Assembly: GCA_045635085.1 (NCBI GenBank)
Contig: JAZRBM010000014.1
Span: 1 to 64,000 of the forward strand
From: Congzhengia sp045635085
Lineage (GTDB): Bacteria; Bacillota; Clostridia; UBA1381; UBA9506
Length of the DNA stretch: 64,000 bases
Direction of reading: 5' to 3'
The position numbers and the translations under genes are program-made. Positions 16,968-26,805 of this stretch are shown here, piece after piece (within the stretch, counting starts at the first letter, position 1; each line of letters opens with the position of its first letter). The notes under the pieces are model-generated. The model did not search any database. It was not told the origin of the DNA and saw only the letters and a program-made list of their open reading frames with translations.

Positions 16968-18438
16968 GATCAAAATATATTTTTCTGATTTTTTTGACAT
17001 CGATGAAGATGTCATAGAATCTTATGGCGCTGTTAATATTTCGCTAATAAACGATATGCCTTTATTTATTGATCCGTTTTTGTTATTTAATAGTGAAAAA
17101 GAAGTTTATCAAAGAATTCACAATGATGTTATTAAATACTTGCTTTTTTTACAAGAACAATCTGGATTATACCCAATTCTTCAAGAGGGTATGTTGAATA
17201 ACTGGTTTAAATTTTCTGAAGTGAAGCAAAATTGGCTAGGTTTTAGTTTGGATGGTAATGGAGGCAGAGGATTAGGAAGAGATTTTGCAAAAAATCTACA
17301 CAAAGGTTTGCGGACGGTTTATAAAGATTTTGGTAAAGAAAAACTTACCCAAAGTTCACATTTGGAAAAGTTGTGTTTGGTTAGTCCACTTGTTGGACGC
17401 GATAAGATTAGTGATTTTACAGCTAATTTTGCCAAGAAATATATTTTGGAATATACAGAGAAATTCGCTAAAACATATTTGAAAGCAGAACAATGTCAAA
17501 AATATTATGTTCCCAAGGTCGAATTTAATTATAATACAAGAACCTGGATGACAAAAGAGTATCTTTTACCATCTTATAACGGAGACTATGTATTATTAAC
17601 CCCCCGCGATCTATTAACTAGAGATGATACTTTTATTAATAAAAGTGATATGATCTCAAAATTACAAGATATTGCTCCAGCTATTGAAGACTCAACTTTA
17701 CGCTTCGCATTAAACCAATATTTGTTGGAAATACTTCCCAAAAAGAAGAAAGAAATGAGTAAAACGGATAAAGAACATGCGGCCGTATCTTTGATAGAGG
17801 AGTACCCGGAGTTGATTGATTATTATATCAAGTATAAGGAAGATAACGAAGGAGAAGCTACATCGATAAGTAAACAAGTTGTTCACGAAGTAAGACAGTT
17901 GTTTAATTTACAACTTAGGGAATTAGTCGATCTTTTGAACAGAAATACGGAATTTTATAATACCGCAACCAATTCTCATGATGAGGCGTACAAGCGCGTA
18001 ATGTTTTTGAAAAAAGTTATTGAGGATATGGATGGCTATCGTATTTTTTACATTAATGATAAACCAATCCGCAAGGAAACCGATTTGCAAATTATGTATA
18101 GACTTGTGTGGTATGCATCGGAATTTGATGTTAACAGAGAAGTAAATAATGGCAGAGGCCCAGCTGATTTTAAGATATCAAAAGGATCAAAGGACTCAAC
18201 ACTTGTTGAATTTAAACTTGCATCTAATTCGAAATTAAAAAAGAATTTGGAAAACCAGGTTGAAATCTATAAAAAGGCAAATTATACAGACAGAGCAATT
18301 AAAGTTATTATGTATTTTACCGAAGAAGAACATATAAAAACCACTGGAATTTTAAATGATTTACAGTTAAATGCATGTGATGATATTATTCTTATCGACG
18401 CAATCGGTAAAAAACCATCTGCCTCAAATGTTGGTTAG
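16960..18438 (+). CDS. PD-(D/E)XK nuclease-like protein of the R-M cluster
   Basis: The ATG at 16960 overlaps the methyltransferase end. The 492-residue protein is mostly helical and not assigned to a named family. Near the C-terminus it has GRGPADFKISKG (Asp403) followed by LVEFKLAS (Glu417-x-Lys419), a textbook D-(E-x-K) nuclease core. Such C-terminal PD-(D/E)XK domains occur in restriction-like and abortive-infection effectors. It may be the main nuclease of the cluster or an independent defence gene. Confidence 0.65.
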   Translation: MTEIKIYFSDFFDIDEDVIESYGAVNISLINDMPLFIDPFLLFNSEKEVYQRIHNDVIKYLLFLQEQSGLYPILQEGMLNNWFKFSEVKQNWLGFSLDGNGGRGLGRDFAKNLHKGLRTVYKDFGKEKLTQSSHLEKLCLVSPLVGRDKISDFTANFAKKYILEYTEKFAKTYLKAEQCQKYYVPKVEFNYNTRTWMTKEYLLPSYNGDYVLLTPRDLLTRDDTFINKSDMISKLQDIAPAIEDSTLRFALNQYLLEILPKKKKEMSKTDKEHAAVSLIEEYPELIDYYIKYKEDNEGEATSISKQVVHEVRQLFNLQLRELVDLLNRNTEFYNTATNSHDEAYKRVMFLKKVIEDMDGYRIFYINDKPIRKETDLQIMYRLVWYASEFDVNREVNNGRGPADFKISKGSKDSTLVEFKLASNSKLKKNLENQVEIYKKANYTDRAIKVIMYFTEEEHIKTTGILNDLQLNACDDIILIDAIGKKPSASNVG

Positions 18439-18463
18439 AGTTTTTGAGATAAAGGAGAAAACT

Positions 18464-18814
18464 ATGATTAAATTTATTTGTTACCCTAAATGTACAACTT
18501 GCCAGAAGGCAAAGAAATGGCTTGATGACAATAATATAGAATATGAGCTTCGTGATATAAAGGAAGATAATCCTACACTTGAGGAATTAACTGCATGGTA
18601 CGAGAAGAGTGGACTTCCGCTTAAGAAATTCTTTAACACATCCGGGCTTTTGTATAAGTCAATGGAGCTTAAGGACAAGCTTCCTACAATGACTGAATAT
18701 GAACAGTTAAAATTACTTGTAACAGACGGAATGCTCGTAAAACGCCCTCTTGTAATAGGCAAAGATTTTGTTCTGGTTGGGTTCAAAGAAAGTGAATGGA
18801 GTGAAAGGTTATGA
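18464..18814 (+). CDS. ArsC/Spx-family thioredoxin-fold protein
   Basis: The ATG at 18464 follows AAAGGAG. The 116-residue protein has an N-terminal CxxC (YPKCTTCQKAKKWL), EYELRDIKEDNPT, and KRPLVIG near residue 95, which are hallmarks of the ArsC-like/YffB/MgsR group. Members are glutaredoxin-dependent arsenate reductase-like proteins or Spx-type transcription effectors. No ars genes are near, so an arsenate role is not supported here. Confidence 0.8.
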   Translation: MIKFICYPKCTTCQKAKKWLDDNNIEYELRDIKEDNPTLEELTAWYEKSGLPLKKFFNTSGLLYKSMELKDKLPTMTEYEQLKLLVTDGMLVKRPLVIGKDFVLVGFKESEWSERL

Positions 18815-18918
18815 GGCTTTTTGGGGACGAATCTTTCATAATCAAATTTCTTTATAGTATCAAAAATGCAGATTATTAACAACAAATTAGTCGATTAGAA
18901 AAAGGGTTAAAGATTAGT

Positions 18919-19857
18919 ATGAGTTTATTGTTTATATTAGGAAATGGGTTTGATATTGCACATGGCATTAAAACACAATATAGTGAATTTAGAAAATTTG
19001 TTCTTTCTTTATATCCCGAATCATTTGACTTTAGGGATGAAATAGTATACTTGGAGGATTTTGAAAATATAGAGTCGGGAGAATTTGCAGCTGAAATTTT
19101 ACTGCATGCAATGGATAAATCATGTGGAGATAATTGGTCAAATTTTGAAGAAGCATTAGCACATGTCAATTTTAACTCTAAACTGCCGTTTGCTAATCAT
19201 AAAGAAAACGAGACAGATGAAGAAGATAGAGAGTTGATGAAAGACTATTTGCTCTGTATGGATGTGCTTACAAGTGGATTTATAAATTGTTCCAAAATCT
19301 GGCAAGATTTCTTTCGCATATGGATAAAGGACATTGAAAATCAAATAGAAGGTGGAGAATTTGCTTGTATAAGTGCGCTGCAAGAACTGTTTGATTCCAA
19401 TGATTCACTATTTTTGACATTTAATTATACAAAAACTTTACAAAAATTATATGGTATCAAAAAGGTTGTTCACATACATAATCGAGTAGGACAAAAACTT
19501 ATCTTTGGACATGGTGAATCAAATATGATGTATAATGCTGATCTTACAGCAGGTCCTTGTATATCATCTTCATTTTTAGATGATATGATAATGTCATTTA
19601 AAAAAGACACTACTTTGCCTTTGAAAAAATATAATGATTTTTTTAAGAAACTCGACCACCAAATAAATAAAGTATATTCATATGGATTTAGCTATGGCAA
19701 AGTTGATAGTATATATATTAAAAAGATTATCGAAAAGATCAATCCTAATTCAACATGGTACTTTACTAGTTATGAATCAAATGATATAGAGTCGTTAAGA
19801 ATAAAAAAGATCAAATTACGTAAATACGGGTTCAAAGGAAATTTTGGAATATATTAG
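18919..19857 (+). CDS. AbiH-family abortive-infection protein
   Basis: The 312-residue protein opens with LFILGNGFDIAHGIKTQYSE, the diagnostic N-terminus of AbiH (bacteriophage abortive infection) proteins, and has LFLTFNYTKTL and a KVVHIHN segment in the middle. AbiH causes lactococci to abort phage infection; its mechanism is not well established. It has its own intergenic space on both sides and probably its own promoter. Confidence 0.85.
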   Translation: MSLLFILGNGFDIAHGIKTQYSEFRKFVLSLYPESFDFRDEIVYLEDFENIESGEFAAEILLHAMDKSCGDNWSNFEEALAHVNFNSKLPFANHKENETDEEDRELMKDYLLCMDVLTSGFINCSKIWQDFFRIWIKDIENQIEGGEFACISALQELFDSNDSLFLTFNYTKTLQKLYGIKKVVHIHNRVGQKLIFGHGESNMMYNADLTAGPCISSSFLDDMIMSFKKDTTLPLKKYNDFFKKLDHQINKVYSYGFSYGKVDSIYIKKIIEKINPNSTWYFTSYESNDIESLRIKKIKLRKYGFKGNFGIY

Positions 19858-19910
19858 TGTGTTGATGTGCTTCAATAATGAAGCTTTAAGATGCAAATAT
19901 GGAGGTTGTA

Positions 19911-20477
19911 ATGAGAAAAAATTTTGGAGCGAAAGCTATTTTATATCCAATGCCGGTTTTAATTATCGGCACATATGACGAGAACGGCAAACCTAATGCA
20001 ATGAATGCTGCATGGGGTGGTATTAGCGAGGAAACACAAATTTCAATTTGTGTAGATGACGGACACAAGACAGCAAAGAATGTTGTTCAAACAGGTGCAT
20101 TTACTGTAAGCATTGCAGATGCAGAGAATGTTGTTGCTTGTGACTATGTTGGTATTGTTTCTGGCAATAAAGAGCCTGATAAAATTGAAAAAGCAGGTTG
20201 GCACGCAACAAAGAGTGAGTTTGTAGATGCTCCACTTTTTGATGAACTGCAAATGGCGCTTGAATGCAAACTCATCAGCTATGACGAAGAGACTTGCAGA
20301 CTTGTTGGCGAAATTGTAAACATCTGTGCAGACGAAAGAATTCTTGATGAAAACGGCAAGATTGATTTAAATAAATTCAGTCCTATTACATACGATCCGG
20401 TACATCATACTTATCGTAAGATTGGTGATGTAGTTGGAAAGGCGTTTAGTGATGGAATGAAGTTGAACAACAATTAA
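19911..20477 (+). CDS. Flavin reductase/flavoredoxin-like protein
   Basis: The ATG at 19911 has GGAGG upstream, giving 188 residues. The FMN-binding flavin-reductase-like fold is recognised from YPMPVLIIGTYDENGKPNAMN at the N-terminus and the later SGNKEPDKIEKAGW and SPITYDPVHHTYRKIG. Relatives bind FMN and act as flavoredoxins or small reductases. It lies between two defence loci and looks like a passenger gene. Confidence 0.8.
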   Translation: MRKNFGAKAILYPMPVLIIGTYDENGKPNAMNAAWGGISEETQISICVDDGHKTAKNVVQTGAFTVSIADAENVVACDYVGIVSGNKEPDKIEKAGWHATKSEFVDAPLFDELQMALECKLISYDEETCRLVGEIVNICADERILDENGKIDLNKFSPITYDPVHHTYRKIGDVVGKAFSDGMKLNNN

Positions 20478-20494
20478 AAGGAACTCAGGATTAT

Positions 20495-22024
20495 ATGGAA
20501 AATATGATATTCGCATTTTGGTTTGACAGTAAAAAAATTGAAGCTATGTTTTATGGAGAAGTTATTTTCGAACATATGATTCAAGGTAAAGAATTAACAA
20601 AAAATAATTCGAGAATGATTGTATCTCTTGGAGATGTTTTTATAGGTAAGGCACATATAGATATTGAACCATATGTTTTAAAAGATGAATATTGTACAAT
20701 TGATTTTGATAATATTTTATTTAAAGATTGGCCATTTGTTTGGGTTGTTGAAGATATTAATAGTGAAATTGCAAATTCTATTGATAGACGTCTAAAAATT
20801 GAGTTTGAAGCCTATGTTGGTTTATCGCGCATTGATACAGAAAATAATAGCAAAAGGAAGCAGTTTTGGAAAGACCTAGTTAGAAAATTTTCGCTACATA
20901 ATAATACCATTATCTGCTTTCAGGACCCTCACGAAATAGGTGAGTTTTCATATATTAAAACAGCTAACAAACATAGTTATATAGTTGAGTATGACAAGGA
21001 AGCGCAATATTCCGCTGTTGAAGAATCCAGTTCGCTACAATCTTCATATGTAAAAAAAGATAGCGACTTAAAAATAAAAGACAGTTCTATTCTAGATGTT
21101 GATAGAGATTTAATATCATTAAACTTTTCTATCAGGCAAGAAATTCAAATTTCTGGTGTACTTATATGGAGAGCAATCAATGATATAGATAAAATATACT
21201 TTGATTCTGATGGGAGTTTAAATGAAGTTCTTGTTGAATATCCGTTCTTAACTTTATATCACGCATCTCAAGGCATAGAAAGAATCCAAAAGGCTATAGT
21301 TGAATTGGTATGTAAAAAGAACCACATACAAGAAAAGGAAAAAAATGTTGTATATAAATTGCTTAAGAGTCATTCTCATGATAAATTAAATGACTGGATT
21401 GAACGAAATTGTGAAATTGAATTTAACGCTAAGTGCAGAAAACTCATCACCCTCTTTGTAAGGTTTTACAATACAGTGAGATATGCGAGGTATTCTGATA
21501 AAGAATACAAAGATATGATATCGCCTGAATATTCACTTTTGTTTGGACTTTGGGATAAAAAATGCAAAGATATTAATAAGAATATAAAGAATACTTTTGG
21601 CAAATATTTAGGAGAACTAAGTGACAAGTATTTTAAACTTTTTTGTAAATTGTGTGACCAATTAAATATTTATGCTTACGAATTAGATTATAATTCAGCG
21701 GCAACTGTCGTCTACTATCACAGCGAAAAGGCAAAAAATCTCTATGATGAATTAAAACGTAGGCAACATGGAAAAAAAGAAGTGTTTTATTGGCTAATAA
21801 AAAATGCAAAAGAATATCCTAAGTATAAATTCGCAGAAGAAAAAGAACTGAATTTTGATACGGAACTAATCGAACAACATTTAGCAGGAATTATACTTAA
21901 CCCCGAGGACGGACAAGATTATTTTGACGAAGTTGACACCTTGTATGATGAATTATATGAAGAGGATAAAACCAAGTGGAAAAGTAGGATTGAGTTTATT
22001 AAACATATAATTGATACCGAGTGA
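20495..22024 (+). CDS. Unrecognised 509-residue protein upstream of the Gabija-like pair
   Basis: The ATG is preceded by AAAAGGAACTC. There is no confident family match. The N-terminal 120 residues are rich in aromatic and acidic residues. A helical middle part (about 245-340) reads YHASQGIERIQKAIVEL, LKSHSHDKLNDW and FYNTVRYARYSD, which recalls HEPN-type domains of toxins and defence ribonucleases. The next gene starts 25 bases after its stop in the same direction, so it is probably co-expressed with the OLD nuclease and helicase. Confidence 0.55.
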   Translation: MENMIFAFWFDSKKIEAMFYGEVIFEHMIQGKELTKNNSRMIVSLGDVFIGKAHIDIEPYVLKDEYCTIDFDNILFKDWPFVWVVEDINSEIANSIDRRLKIEFEAYVGLSRIDTENNSKRKQFWKDLVRKFSLHNNTIICFQDPHEIGEFSYIKTANKHSYIVEYDKEAQYSAVEESSSLQSSYVKKDSDLKIKDSSILDVDRDLISLNFSIRQEIQISGVLIWRAINDIDKIYFDSDGSLNEVLVEYPFLTLYHASQGIERIQKAIVELVCKKNHIQEKEKNVVYKLLKSHSHDKLNDWIERNCEIEFNAKCRKLITLFVRFYNTVRYARYSDKEYKDMISPEYSLLFGLWDKKCKDINKNIKNTFGKYLGELSDKYFKLFCKLCDQLNIYAYELDYNSAATVVYYHSEKAKNLYDELKRRQHGKKEVFYWLIKNAKEYPKYKFAEEKELNFDTELIEQHLAGIILNPEDGQDYFDEVDTLYDELYEEDKTKWKSRIEFIKHIIDTE

Positions 22025-22049
22025 CAATCCTTTTCAATGGAGGCTTTTT

Positions 22050-24059
22050 ATGTATATTTCAGAAATCAAAATTAAAAATTTCAGAGTGTTCGGTAAAGAC
22101 GGAGTGAGTTTTGTCTTTGATAAAGGGGTTAATGTTGTAATAGGAGAAAACAACAGTGGAAAATCATCTTTGATTGACGCAATGAGAATAGCCTTATCAT
22201 GTGTTTTATATAAAAGAGAAATTTATTTTAATAAAACAGATTTTCATATTAATGAATTAGGTGAACGAGAAACCGAATCTCAGATTGATGTTTATCTAAA
22301 AGAGGTGCCTATAAATCTTATTGAAATATGGGATCCGGAGGAACCGGATTCTGGAGAGTTTCATACTGTTTTTACGTTAGAAAAAAATTCAGCCGGATAC
22401 GATAAAGTAAAGCATAGAGCATGGGGAGGAAAGTGTGAAGGAAATCCTCTATCTGCCGATACGCTAGAAGCTATAAATATTGCCTATTTGGGGGCTCTTC
22501 GAGATGCGGAGAACGAAATGAAGCCGTCACGAAATAGCAGGCTTTCTTCTTTGCTTGGTACAATAGCTAATTCCCCAGAAGAAAAGGATAATTTAGTTGA
22601 TAAATTGCGTGTTGCAAATAATGAAATATTGCAAACAGAATCAATTAGTCAAGCTAAAAAAATCATTAATGAAAATTTGCTTGATATAGAACAATCCTTA
22701 CTATATCAGCAAATTGATTTGGGGCTGGTAGAACCAAGATTTGAGTCCATCTTAGGCTCATTGCGTTCATGGATTACTCCGAGATGGAATTTTATTAGCA
22801 AAACTCATACACAATATGAGGAAATTATAAATTTATTTGCCGAAGATGACTTAAAGCATTATATTCAAACTCGAGAAAATGGTGCTTATGTAGATATAGA
22901 CTCTTTCCTAAGAAAAGAGGAAGATATTTCTGATGAAATAAAACAGACTCTACTTTCTTTAAAAAAACACACATTTGAACTTTATCAAAATGGACTGGGA
23001 TATAATAATCTTTTGTTTATTTCCGCTGTTTTAGGAGATATGTCTTTTGTAAAAAAGGGTATATATGCAAATGTTTTTTTAGTAGAAGAACCAGAGGCGC
23101 ATTTGCATCCTCAATTACAAGAATTGATACTTAATTTTTTTCTTAATAAGGTAAAAAAGACCTCAAACATACAGGTGATTATGACTTCTCATTCTCCGAC
23201 ATTGGTTTCTAAGGTGGATGTCGGGCAAATCAATCTTTTGTATGAGAACGAACATGAGATTTCTAATTATCCTTTTGTACGCGCATCTTTATCCGAACAA
23301 GAAAAAGATTACTTAGAAAAATATTTAGATGTTACGAAATCACAACTTTTTTTTGCTAAAGGCATTTTGTTTGTAGAAGGAATAAGCGAAGCAATTTTAA
23401 TGCCAGAGTTTGCTAAAATAATTGGAAGACCGTTGGATACGTATGCGGTTGAGCTTGTCAATATCAATGGCGTTGGCTTTTCACCGTTTGCTAAAATGAT
23501 AAAAATTCCTGATTCGAATTGTGGTTTTGCAAAAGCGTCAATTATTACAGATGATGATAGGTGTGCCAATAAGGATGATACAGATACATATATTTCTAAA
23601 GAACTTGATTATGATGATGATTTAACTGGTATCGTAGAAAAAATAGATAGTGGAGTACCTTCGGACAGATTTAATAAAATATCAGATATATGTTCAGATG
23701 GTATTGTGCTTTGCGTTGGTGCAACTAAAACACTTGAATATGAATTAGCACTTGAAGAGAATAATATTCCATACTTATTAGAAGCGATAATTAATATCTA
23801 TCCAACTGTTGGCCCAAAACTCAAAGAAAAAGTTGATTGCGAGACATGCATAAAATCTAAAGCACTAAAAATATGGCTATTTATTCGCTCGCGTGATACA
23901 GCGAAAGCACAAGTAGCGCAAGAATTAAGCCGAATACTAAAAAAACAATTAGATGAGATTAATCAAGGACAAGATATAGAAAAACCTTTTGTTGTTCCAC
24001 AGTACATTCAAAAGGCAATTTTTAATATTACTTTGGATTATAGCTCGAATGAGGAGTAG
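22050..24059 (+). CDS. gajA: OLD-family ATP-dependent nuclease, GajA-like
   Basis: The ATG at 22050 follows AATGGAGGC. The 669-residue protein has an ABC-type ATPase head (Walker A GENNSGKSS at 32-40; signature and Walker B region VFLVEEPEAHLHPQL; H-loop MTSHSPTL) fused to a TOPRIM domain (LFVEGISEAIL, later IITDDDR). With a UvrD-like helicase next door this is the class 2 OLD arrangement of the Gabija anti-phage system, in which GajA nicks DNA when nucleotide levels fall. It is longer than the founding GajA. Confidence 0.87.
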   Translation: MYISEIKIKNFRVFGKDGVSFVFDKGVNVVIGENNSGKSSLIDAMRIALSCVLYKREIYFNKTDFHINELGERETESQIDVYLKEVPINLIEIWDPEEPDSGEFHTVFTLEKNSAGYDKVKHRAWGGKCEGNPLSADTLEAINIAYLGALRDAENEMKPSRNSRLSSLLGTIANSPEEKDNLVDKLRVANNEILQTESISQAKKIINENLLDIEQSLLYQQIDLGLVEPRFESILGSLRSWITPRWNFISKTHTQYEEIINLFAEDDLKHYIQTRENGAYVDIDSFLRKEEDISDEIKQTLLSLKKHTFELYQNGLGYNNLLFISAVLGDMSFVKKGIYANVFLVEEPEAHLHPQLQELILNFFLNKVKKTSNIQVIMTSHSPTLVSKVDVGQINLLYENEHEISNYPFVRASLSEQEKDYLEKYLDVTKSQLFFAKGILFVEGISEAILMPEFAKIIGRPLDTYAVELVNINGVGFSPFAKMIKIPDSNCGFAKASIITDDDRCANKDDTDTYISKELDYDDDLTGIVEKIDSGVPSDRFNKISDICSDGIVLCVGATKTLEYELALEENNIPYLLEAIINIYPTVGPKLKEKVDCETCIKSKALKIWLFIRSRDTAKAQVAQELSRILKKQLDEINQGQDIEKPFVVPQYIQKAIFNITLDYSSNEE

Positions 24060-24062
24060 AAT

Positions 24063-25820
24063 ATGTACGAGTTTACAACAGAGCAAACTGATTTTCTTAA
24101 TTCTTCAGGTAAGGTTGTTTTGCATGCTTGTCCTGGAAGTGGGAAAACAACTATTGTAGCACAGAAAGTCGTTGATTATTTGAAGGATTGGGAGATCTCA
24201 CACAAAGGAATAGCTGTATTATCTTTTACGAATGTTGCGAGTGAGGAGATTGAACATCGTGTGAAAGAGATGTTGCCACAAATGAACAACATTAATAAAC
24301 CCCATTTTTTAGGAACTTTAGACAGCTTTATTAATAATTATATATTCCTAAGATTTGGTTATTTGCTATTACCTTCAACCAAAAGACCTAATCTAATTAT
24401 GAACGATATTGCAAAATCATATGGTTATTGGAAAGGGGAGTGTTATCAAAAGGGATGTGTGAACAATATAGAACAATTTAGATGGGATGATAATAGACGA
24501 CTAACCAAAAATGATGAGATAATTACGTGTACTGGAACAAGAAGGTTTAAAGCGCCTTGTATTGAATTTAAAGAGATGTTGCTAAAAAAGGGACTTTTCT
24601 ACCAAGATGAGATACCCGGTTTGTCAGTTATATTATTAAAAAAATTCCCAGAAATAGCAAAATGTATTTCAGAAAGATTTCCAATAATTATTTTAGATGA
24701 AGCACAAGATACCTCTGTTGAACAAATGAAGATATTGGACTTGTTGTGTGAAGCTGGACTTGAATCAATGTACATTGTTGGAGATCCCGATCAATCAATA
24801 TATGAATGGAGAACTGCAAATCCAGAATCATTTATAGAAAAAATGCAAGACGTTCAATGGAAAACATATGCACTGTCAGAAAATTTTAGAAGTTCACAAC
24901 GAATCTGTGATGCCACATATGTTTTTTCTGATATGTACAAAGAGAAAGGTCCCAATAAAGCTTCAGGCGATTCTGCAAATTATACACAAAAACCAGTTCT
25001 ATGTGTATATGATTCGGGAATTAATACGGATGTAATTATATCTAAATTTAAGGATTTATGTCTTAGTAATAACATAGAAGTTTCCCCTGAAAATGTTGCT
25101 ATCGTAAAACGCGGGAAGATTCATACTGATAATGTTAAAGATATATGGAAAACTGCTGAAACTGAACTTTTGGCTAAAGCTTCATATGAATGGTTATGTG
25201 GAGACAGAAAGAAAGCATATAATTTATGTGAAAGAGCGATTTTTCAGTTAACCGTAAAAAGCAATGCTGATGATGTGGTGTATATTGAAGAAGAAGTTTC
25301 TAAAATCATGCAATATGATCTATGGAAAGTTATTATAACAGACATTCTTGTTAATCTTCCTTCTGCAGATATAGGATGCGGTCTTTGGACTACCACAATA
25401 CAAAGTGTAATTTCGAGAATATTATCCGAGAATGATATAAAATTAATTGATAATATGCCTATATCGGATGCAATTAAAATTAAATCCCGGGATTCAACAA
25501 ACCCCAACTTTAAGTTGATTCCCGTTAAGGATTTTTTTCAAAAGAAGATACAAACCGAATATACTTTTTCTTCTGTTCATGGAGTAAAAGGCGAAACTTT
25601 TGATGCTCTTATGCTTCTTGTTGAAAATATTAGAGGCAATACATTAACTCCATCTTTTTTGGCGAGAGGAAATACCAACAATGAGCTTATGAGGATTGCT
25701 TATGTTGCTATGACGAGACCTCGAAAAATATTAATGGTGGCTATGCCTAAAAGTAATGCAAGGCTTGATTTGAGATTTCCTAAAGAAAAATGGGATTATT
25801 GGGAAATTAAAAAAGATTAA
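24063..25820 (+). CDS. gajB: UvrD/PcrA-like helicase, GajB-like
   Basis: It begins three bases after the OLD nuclease stop. The 585-residue protein has superfamily 1A motifs in order: Walker A ACPGSGKTT (22-30), LSFTNVASEEI, Walker B IILDEAQD, VGDPDQSIYEWR, LSENFRSS, SVHGVKGETFDAL and IAYVAMTRPRK. GajB senses DNA ends made during infection and activates GajA. The gene order and tight spacing support assignment to a Gabija-like system, with the caveat that other OLD-UvrD pairs exist. Confidence 0.87.
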   Translation: MYEFTTEQTDFLNSSGKVVLHACPGSGKTTIVAQKVVDYLKDWEISHKGIAVLSFTNVASEEIEHRVKEMLPQMNNINKPHFLGTLDSFINNYIFLRFGYLLLPSTKRPNLIMNDIAKSYGYWKGECYQKGCVNNIEQFRWDDNRRLTKNDEIITCTGTRRFKAPCIEFKEMLLKKGLFYQDEIPGLSVILLKKFPEIAKCISERFPIIILDEAQDTSVEQMKILDLLCEAGLESMYIVGDPDQSIYEWRTANPESFIEKMQDVQWKTYALSENFRSSQRICDATYVFSDMYKEKGPNKASGDSANYTQKPVLCVYDSGINTDVIISKFKDLCLSNNIEVSPENVAIVKRGKIHTDNVKDIWKTAETELLAKASYEWLCGDRKKAYNLCERAIFQLTVKSNADDVVYIEEEVSKIMQYDLWKVIITDILVNLPSADIGCGLWTTTIQSVISRILSENDIKLIDNMPISDAIKIKSRDSTNPNFKLIPVKDFFQKKIQTEYTFSSVHGVKGETFDALMLLVENIRGNTLTPSFLARGNTNNELMRIAYVAMTRPRKILMVAMPKSNARLDLRFPKEKWDYWEIKKD

Positions 25821-25929
25821 GTATTTGTTTGTTAGTGTAAAGAGCGCTAATAAGAAAAATGAACAATTCCTTCGTTGACTTCCATCACTTTCTGTGGTAC
25901 TGTTTGTGTTACCAAAGGAGGTGACATGG

Positions 25930-26172
25930 ATGGCGAAGTACACATTGGAAGAGATTATGTGTGGCGAGAAGTACAACATTGAGAGCGATGTATTTATGGA
26001 AGTATTCAGGTTGGTAGAGCAAAAAGCTGATGCCAAAATGATACGAGAGCAACTAAATATGATTTGTGTCAAGCACGCACTGCTGACAGCAAAAAGAATG
26101 ATTGAAGAGGGCGACTCGATTTCGGACATACCGGAACTTGAGTCGCTCTCTTTGCGTGAGGAGGGAAAATAA
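25930..26172 (+). CDS. Small helical protein of the element
   Basis: AAAGGAGGTGAC precedes two ATGs; the one at 25930 is in the open frame and gives 80 residues. It is helical, with TLEEIMCGEKYNIESDVFMEVFRLVEQ and a central CVKHALLTAKRMIEEG. No family is recognised. Its stop overlaps the next start, so the two form a unit. Similar small pairs occur in clostridial mobile elements. Confidence 0.6.
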   Translation: MAKYTLEEIMCGEKYNIESDVFMEVFRLVEQKADAKMIREQLNMICVKHALLTAKRMIEEGDSISDIPELESLSLREEGK

Positions 26173-26453
26173 TGAAAGTACTTGAAGAACTCTGGTATGG
26201 GAACGTACATCCAAACGAAAGACATGGTGAAAGCAACATAGAAATGATTAAAATCAACGACCTGATTAAAAGGCACGAAGGGACATTGATTAAATCATTA
26301 GACGAGAAGAACAAAGAGATATTCGAAAAATACAGAGACTGTTATGATGAACTGACACAACTTAATGAATGCGAAGTCTTCAAGATAGGCTTTAAATTAG
26401 GTGTCAGGATGCTACTCGAATGCTACGATGACCTAGCGAAGAACATAAAATAA
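26172..26453 (+). CDS. DUF6809-like small protein
   Basis: The 93-residue protein opens MKVLEELWYGNVHPNER, the hallmark of short DUF6809-type proteins of clostridial mobile elements, followed by a long amphipathic helix and KIGFKLGVRMLLECYDD. It is translationally coupled to the preceding gene (GAGGGAAAATAATG). The function is unknown. Confidence 0.6.
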   Translation: MKVLEELWYGNVHPNERHGESNIEMIKINDLIKRHEGTLIKSLDEKNKEIFEKYRDCYDELTQLNECEVFKIGFKLGVRMLLECYDDLAKNIK

Positions 26454-26455
26454 AA

Positions 26456-26494
26456 AATTGGTGCAACCGCCATGTGAGCAGTTGCACCAAATCT
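26456..26494. terminator. Bidirectional terminator
   Basis: TTGGTGCAAC and GTTGCACCAA are perfect inverted arms around a 13-base loop, with A/T-rich flanks on both sides, placed between convergent genes. Confidence 0.7.
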
Positions 26495-26695
26495 TTATTT
26501 ACGAGTCGGTTTAACATTTACATCAGGGTTAATGTCACCATCAATGGAGCCATGTTCTTCTTCAAACTTTTTGATATTTTCTCGAATCAGAACTAAAACA
26601 TGACTGTTTACGCTACGGCCTTCGTAGTCGGCAACATAACCGATTTTATTGAGCATTTCTTCCTCAATCCTTATAGATACACTTTTAATAGCCAT
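26495..26695 (-). CDS. Ribbon-helix-helix protein, Arc/CopG type
   Basis: The 66-residue protein starts after GAGGTGATTTT. The first strand and two helices (KSVSIRIEEEMLNKIGYVAD, then RSVNSHVLVLIRENIKKFEEEH) are typical of Arc-like DNA-binding proteins of plasmids and elements. It probably represses its own divergent promoter region shared with the SLOG gene. Confidence 0.75.
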   Translation of the reverse strand: MAIKSVSIRIEEEMLNKIGYVADYEGRSVNSHVLVLIRENIKKFEEEHGSIDGDINPDVNVKPTRK

Positions 26696-26805
26696 AAAAT
26701 CACCTCATAATAAATATATTATGTATTTATTTTATAGCCTTTATGTGCTATAATGTTAAGAATAGATATATGGTATATCTAAAATAATTTTATGAGGTAA
26801 TTATC

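Noticed and set aside
18464..18814. Arsenate resistance gene
   Set aside because: The protein is of the ArsC/Spx fold, but no arsR, arsB or acr3 lies nearby, so resistance is not supported.
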